DNA from: Deltaproteobacteria bacterium
GTDB lineage: Bacteria > Desulfobacterota > GWC2-55-46 > DRQE01
Direction: 5' to 3'
NCBI GenBank assembly: GCA_030636245.1
Contig: DAOVXI010000098.1
Location: 1-7,070 of the forward strand
DNA length: 7,070 nucleotides
Numbering within the stretch: position 1 is the first letter of the stretch; every line of letters starts with the position of its first letter. The notes under the pieces are model-generated. The model saw nothing but the letters and a program-made list of their open reading frames with translations, ran no database searches and was not told where the DNA came from. This document shows positions 6,501 to 7,070 of the stretch, piece by piece. The translations under genes and the position numbers were made by a program.

Positions 6501-7070
6501 CCTATGACCTTGAGATACGCGGCGCGGGAGAGCTGCTCGGACGAAGCCAGAGCGGACACATAACCGAGATAGGCTTTGATGCCTACTCGAAGATACTTGA
6601 GGAAGCGGTCAGGGAGATCAAGGGAGAAGCGAAGGAGGAGACAATAGAGCCGGAGCTCAGCCTCAGGATCTCTCAGTTCATCAGTGAAGACTATATACCT
6701 GATACGGGCCAGAGGCTCGGGATCTATAAACGCCTTGCCATGGCCCATGACATTAATGAACTAGAGGAGGTCGCGGAAGAGCTCACGGACCGCTACGGAG
6801 AAATGCCCGAGGAGGTTACGAACCTTATCGAGACCTCTACGCTCAGGCTTGAGCTAAGGCTTGCAAAGGCAATCGAATTGAGTGAAAAGGGCACAAGCCT
6901 TTATCTTTCTCTCTCAAGCGCAGCTGCCGCAAAAGCCGCTGAAAACATTACTAAACTTATAACAAAAAAGGACACGCCATTCCGCGCGACCCCCGGGGGA
7001 AAGATAATCTTCACCCTCACGCCAAATGAAAAAATCACCCTTCAGGCAAGATACATGTTGAAAGAGGTCA
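3581..7070 (+). CDS. mfd: Transcription-repair coupling factor Mfd, 3' end cut off by right edge
   Basis: Mfd is an ATP-driven DNA translocase that pushes RNA polymerase stalled at a DNA lesion and recruits UvrA to start nucleotide excision repair. 1163 codons are open without interruption; comparison with the roughly 1150-residue family suggests only about 10-20 residues are missing. Domains in order: a low-complexity N-terminus (1-41); the UvrB-like module, from LKGSSKAFFLA (42-52) to RGSIIDIFP (191-199) and beyond; a CarD-like RNA polymerase interaction domain, about 500-560 (GDAIVHTLHGIGVYKGL); the RecG-like translocase with Walker A GDVGYGKT (651-658, K657), VPTTVLAQQH (679-688), DEEH (752-755), TATPIPRTL (778-786), GHGQM (868-872), STTIIESGLDIP (894-905) and QLRGRVGR (925-932); and the C-terminal domain from about 1025, which in E. 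coli masks UvrA binding. All ATPase motifs are intact. ATG 3581 is chosen because it lies just downstream of a strong -10 and gives the usual N-terminal length; GTG 3611 and TTG 3704 are in-frame alternatives. It is transcribed away from the haem genes. Confidence 0.98.
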   Translation, partial: MKDDIPTNPDVTPDVTENSQGGGPPPNGQKDSFAQNQVNGGLKGSSKAFFLANKLRENPKPTLVILPDEKQAEEFRKDISFFSGSTLPVLFYPSTELLPFEATRMHPDIAGERIEFLYNIIKHLDDKKPFIAITSSERLLKKIPTAENILKRTIRLSIGDSYDRSEFLLKLIEMGYNRTTLTEERGEVSVRGSIIDIFPAQNPESGRWPVRCEFFDDELESIRTFDPETQRSLKELAEVTLLPITLADLSNNSRAKEKLLDKADELRLEQELWKPLYESIGELTGDLPWNAYLPLFNEELITIPDLFKDSDALIVINEAKQIEATLTEATTEINSHESDSLFITKDEAYIESDLLLTNLKAFNPIELTSLANPDSPFIKTNLELRQDIVLKKDLSPLRRRIAEWTESGMRVVVTTHNKGQAERTAELLSEFNANVASSEVALEGNAQSVTVSVGSVTKGFRWPELAISIVTEEEIFGERSPHKAPPKKKIENFLNQMRDLKEGDAIVHTLHGIGVYKGLKRMNPAGASNDYLILEYAGADKLYLPVQRMDLVTKYRAVEGVTPTLDKLGGTGWEKKKGKVRRAVQSIAGELIKLYAERKALEGFAFSKECKIYNEFESSFEFEETEDQARAIDEVTSDMEKLKPMDRLVCGDVGYGKTEVAMRAAFKAVLDKKQVALLVPTTVLAQQHFKTFTERFSAFPVTIDYISRFKKKKAQLETIERLKAGAVDIVIGTHRLLQNDIGFKDLGVIVIDEEHRFGVKNKEKLKELKKNVDVLTLTATPIPRTLQMSLTDIRELSIINTPPQDRLSIITRVIRFNDDHIREAISRELKRGGQIFFVHNRVQSIEAMHRHIKAIAESIKPDIKIAVGHGQMKENELERVMLGFTSGEFDILLSTTIIESGLDIPRANTIIINRADRFGLAELYQLRGRVGRSHHRAYAYLVCPEPSRLTKETQKKMEVIEELTELGSGFRVAAYDLEIRGAGELLGRSQSGHITEIGFDAYSKILEEAVREIKGEAKEETIEPELSLRISQFISEDYIPDTGQRLGIYKRLAMAHDINELEEVAEELTDRYGEMPEEVTNLIETSTLRLELRLAKAIELSEKGTSLYLSLSSAAAAKAAENITKLITKKDTPFRATPGGKIIFTLTPNEKITLQARYMLKEV
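3610..3628 (+). repeat. Perfect hairpin at the start of mfd
   Basis: TGTGACG and CGTCACA (7-base arms, 3610-3616 and 3622-3628) flank a 5-base loop, CCAGA. It lies in codons 10-16 of mfd as called, where it encodes part of a DVTPDVT near-repeat. It could form a stem in the mRNA close to the start codon and affect translation. Confidence 0.6.
3644..3657 (+). repeat. Second short GC-only hairpin, GGGGG-GCCA-CCCCC
   Basis: Five-base G and C arms (3644-3648 and 3653-3657) around a 4-base loop lie 15 bases after the first hairpin, still within the low-complexity beginning of mfd (codons about 22-26). There is no T run after it on either strand, so it does not look like an intrinsic terminator. 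Confidence 0.5.

Noticed and set aside
6079..6748. Several open frames of 79-109 codons on both strands inside the 3' half of mfd
   Set aside because: All overlap the intact translocase and C-terminal domains of Mfd and have no recognisable motif or ribosome binding site.

Overview
The window holds five protein-coding genes in two divergent transcription units that meet at a shared promoter region near 3482-3580. Every gene is a recognisable housekeeping gene. There is no tRNA, rRNA, CRISPR array, insertion sequence or prophage signature. The source looks like a Gram-negative anaerobe-type bacterium of the deltaproteobacterial/Desulfobacterota or Nitrospirota kind. That assignment is an inference from the gene order (precorrin-2 dehydrogenase, CcsA/HemX-like protein, hemA, hemC), the C5 route to aminolevulinate, and frequent ATA isoleucine codons; no phylogenetic marker was tested.

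Minus strand, read from right to left: a CysG-N/Met8-type siroheme synthase domain (2780-3481), an eight-helix CcsA/HemX-family membrane protein (1944-2783), glutamyl-tRNA reductase hemA (631-1947) and the first 200 codons of hydroxymethylbilane synthase hemC (1-600, running off the left edge). The first three genes overlap by 4 bases at each junction (GTGA, then ATGA), and hemC follows after a 30-base gap, so this is a compact tetrapyrrole operon. HemA makes glutamate-1-semialdehyde from glutamyl-tRNA. HemC assembles the linear tetrapyrrole. The siroheme enzyme converts precorrin-2, formed downstream from uroporphyrinogen III, towards siroheme. The membrane protein belongs to a family linked either to cytochrome c haem handling or, as HemX, to control of HemA.

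Plus strand: mfd, the transcription-repair coupling factor (3581 to the right edge), complete apart from roughly the last 10-20 codons. The UvrB-like module, RNA polymerase interaction domain, RecG-like translocase and C-terminal domain are all visible and intact.

The points most worth a second look are: the divergent control region, with a palindrome whose arms each contain a consensus TTGACA and with start codons that lack ribosome binding sites on both sides; the start of mfd, which has a low-complexity N-terminus encoded by DNA containing two perfect hairpins; and the degenerate tryptophan-rich motif of the CcsA/HemX-like protein. I found no convincing undescribed system; this is largely an ordinary core-genome region.
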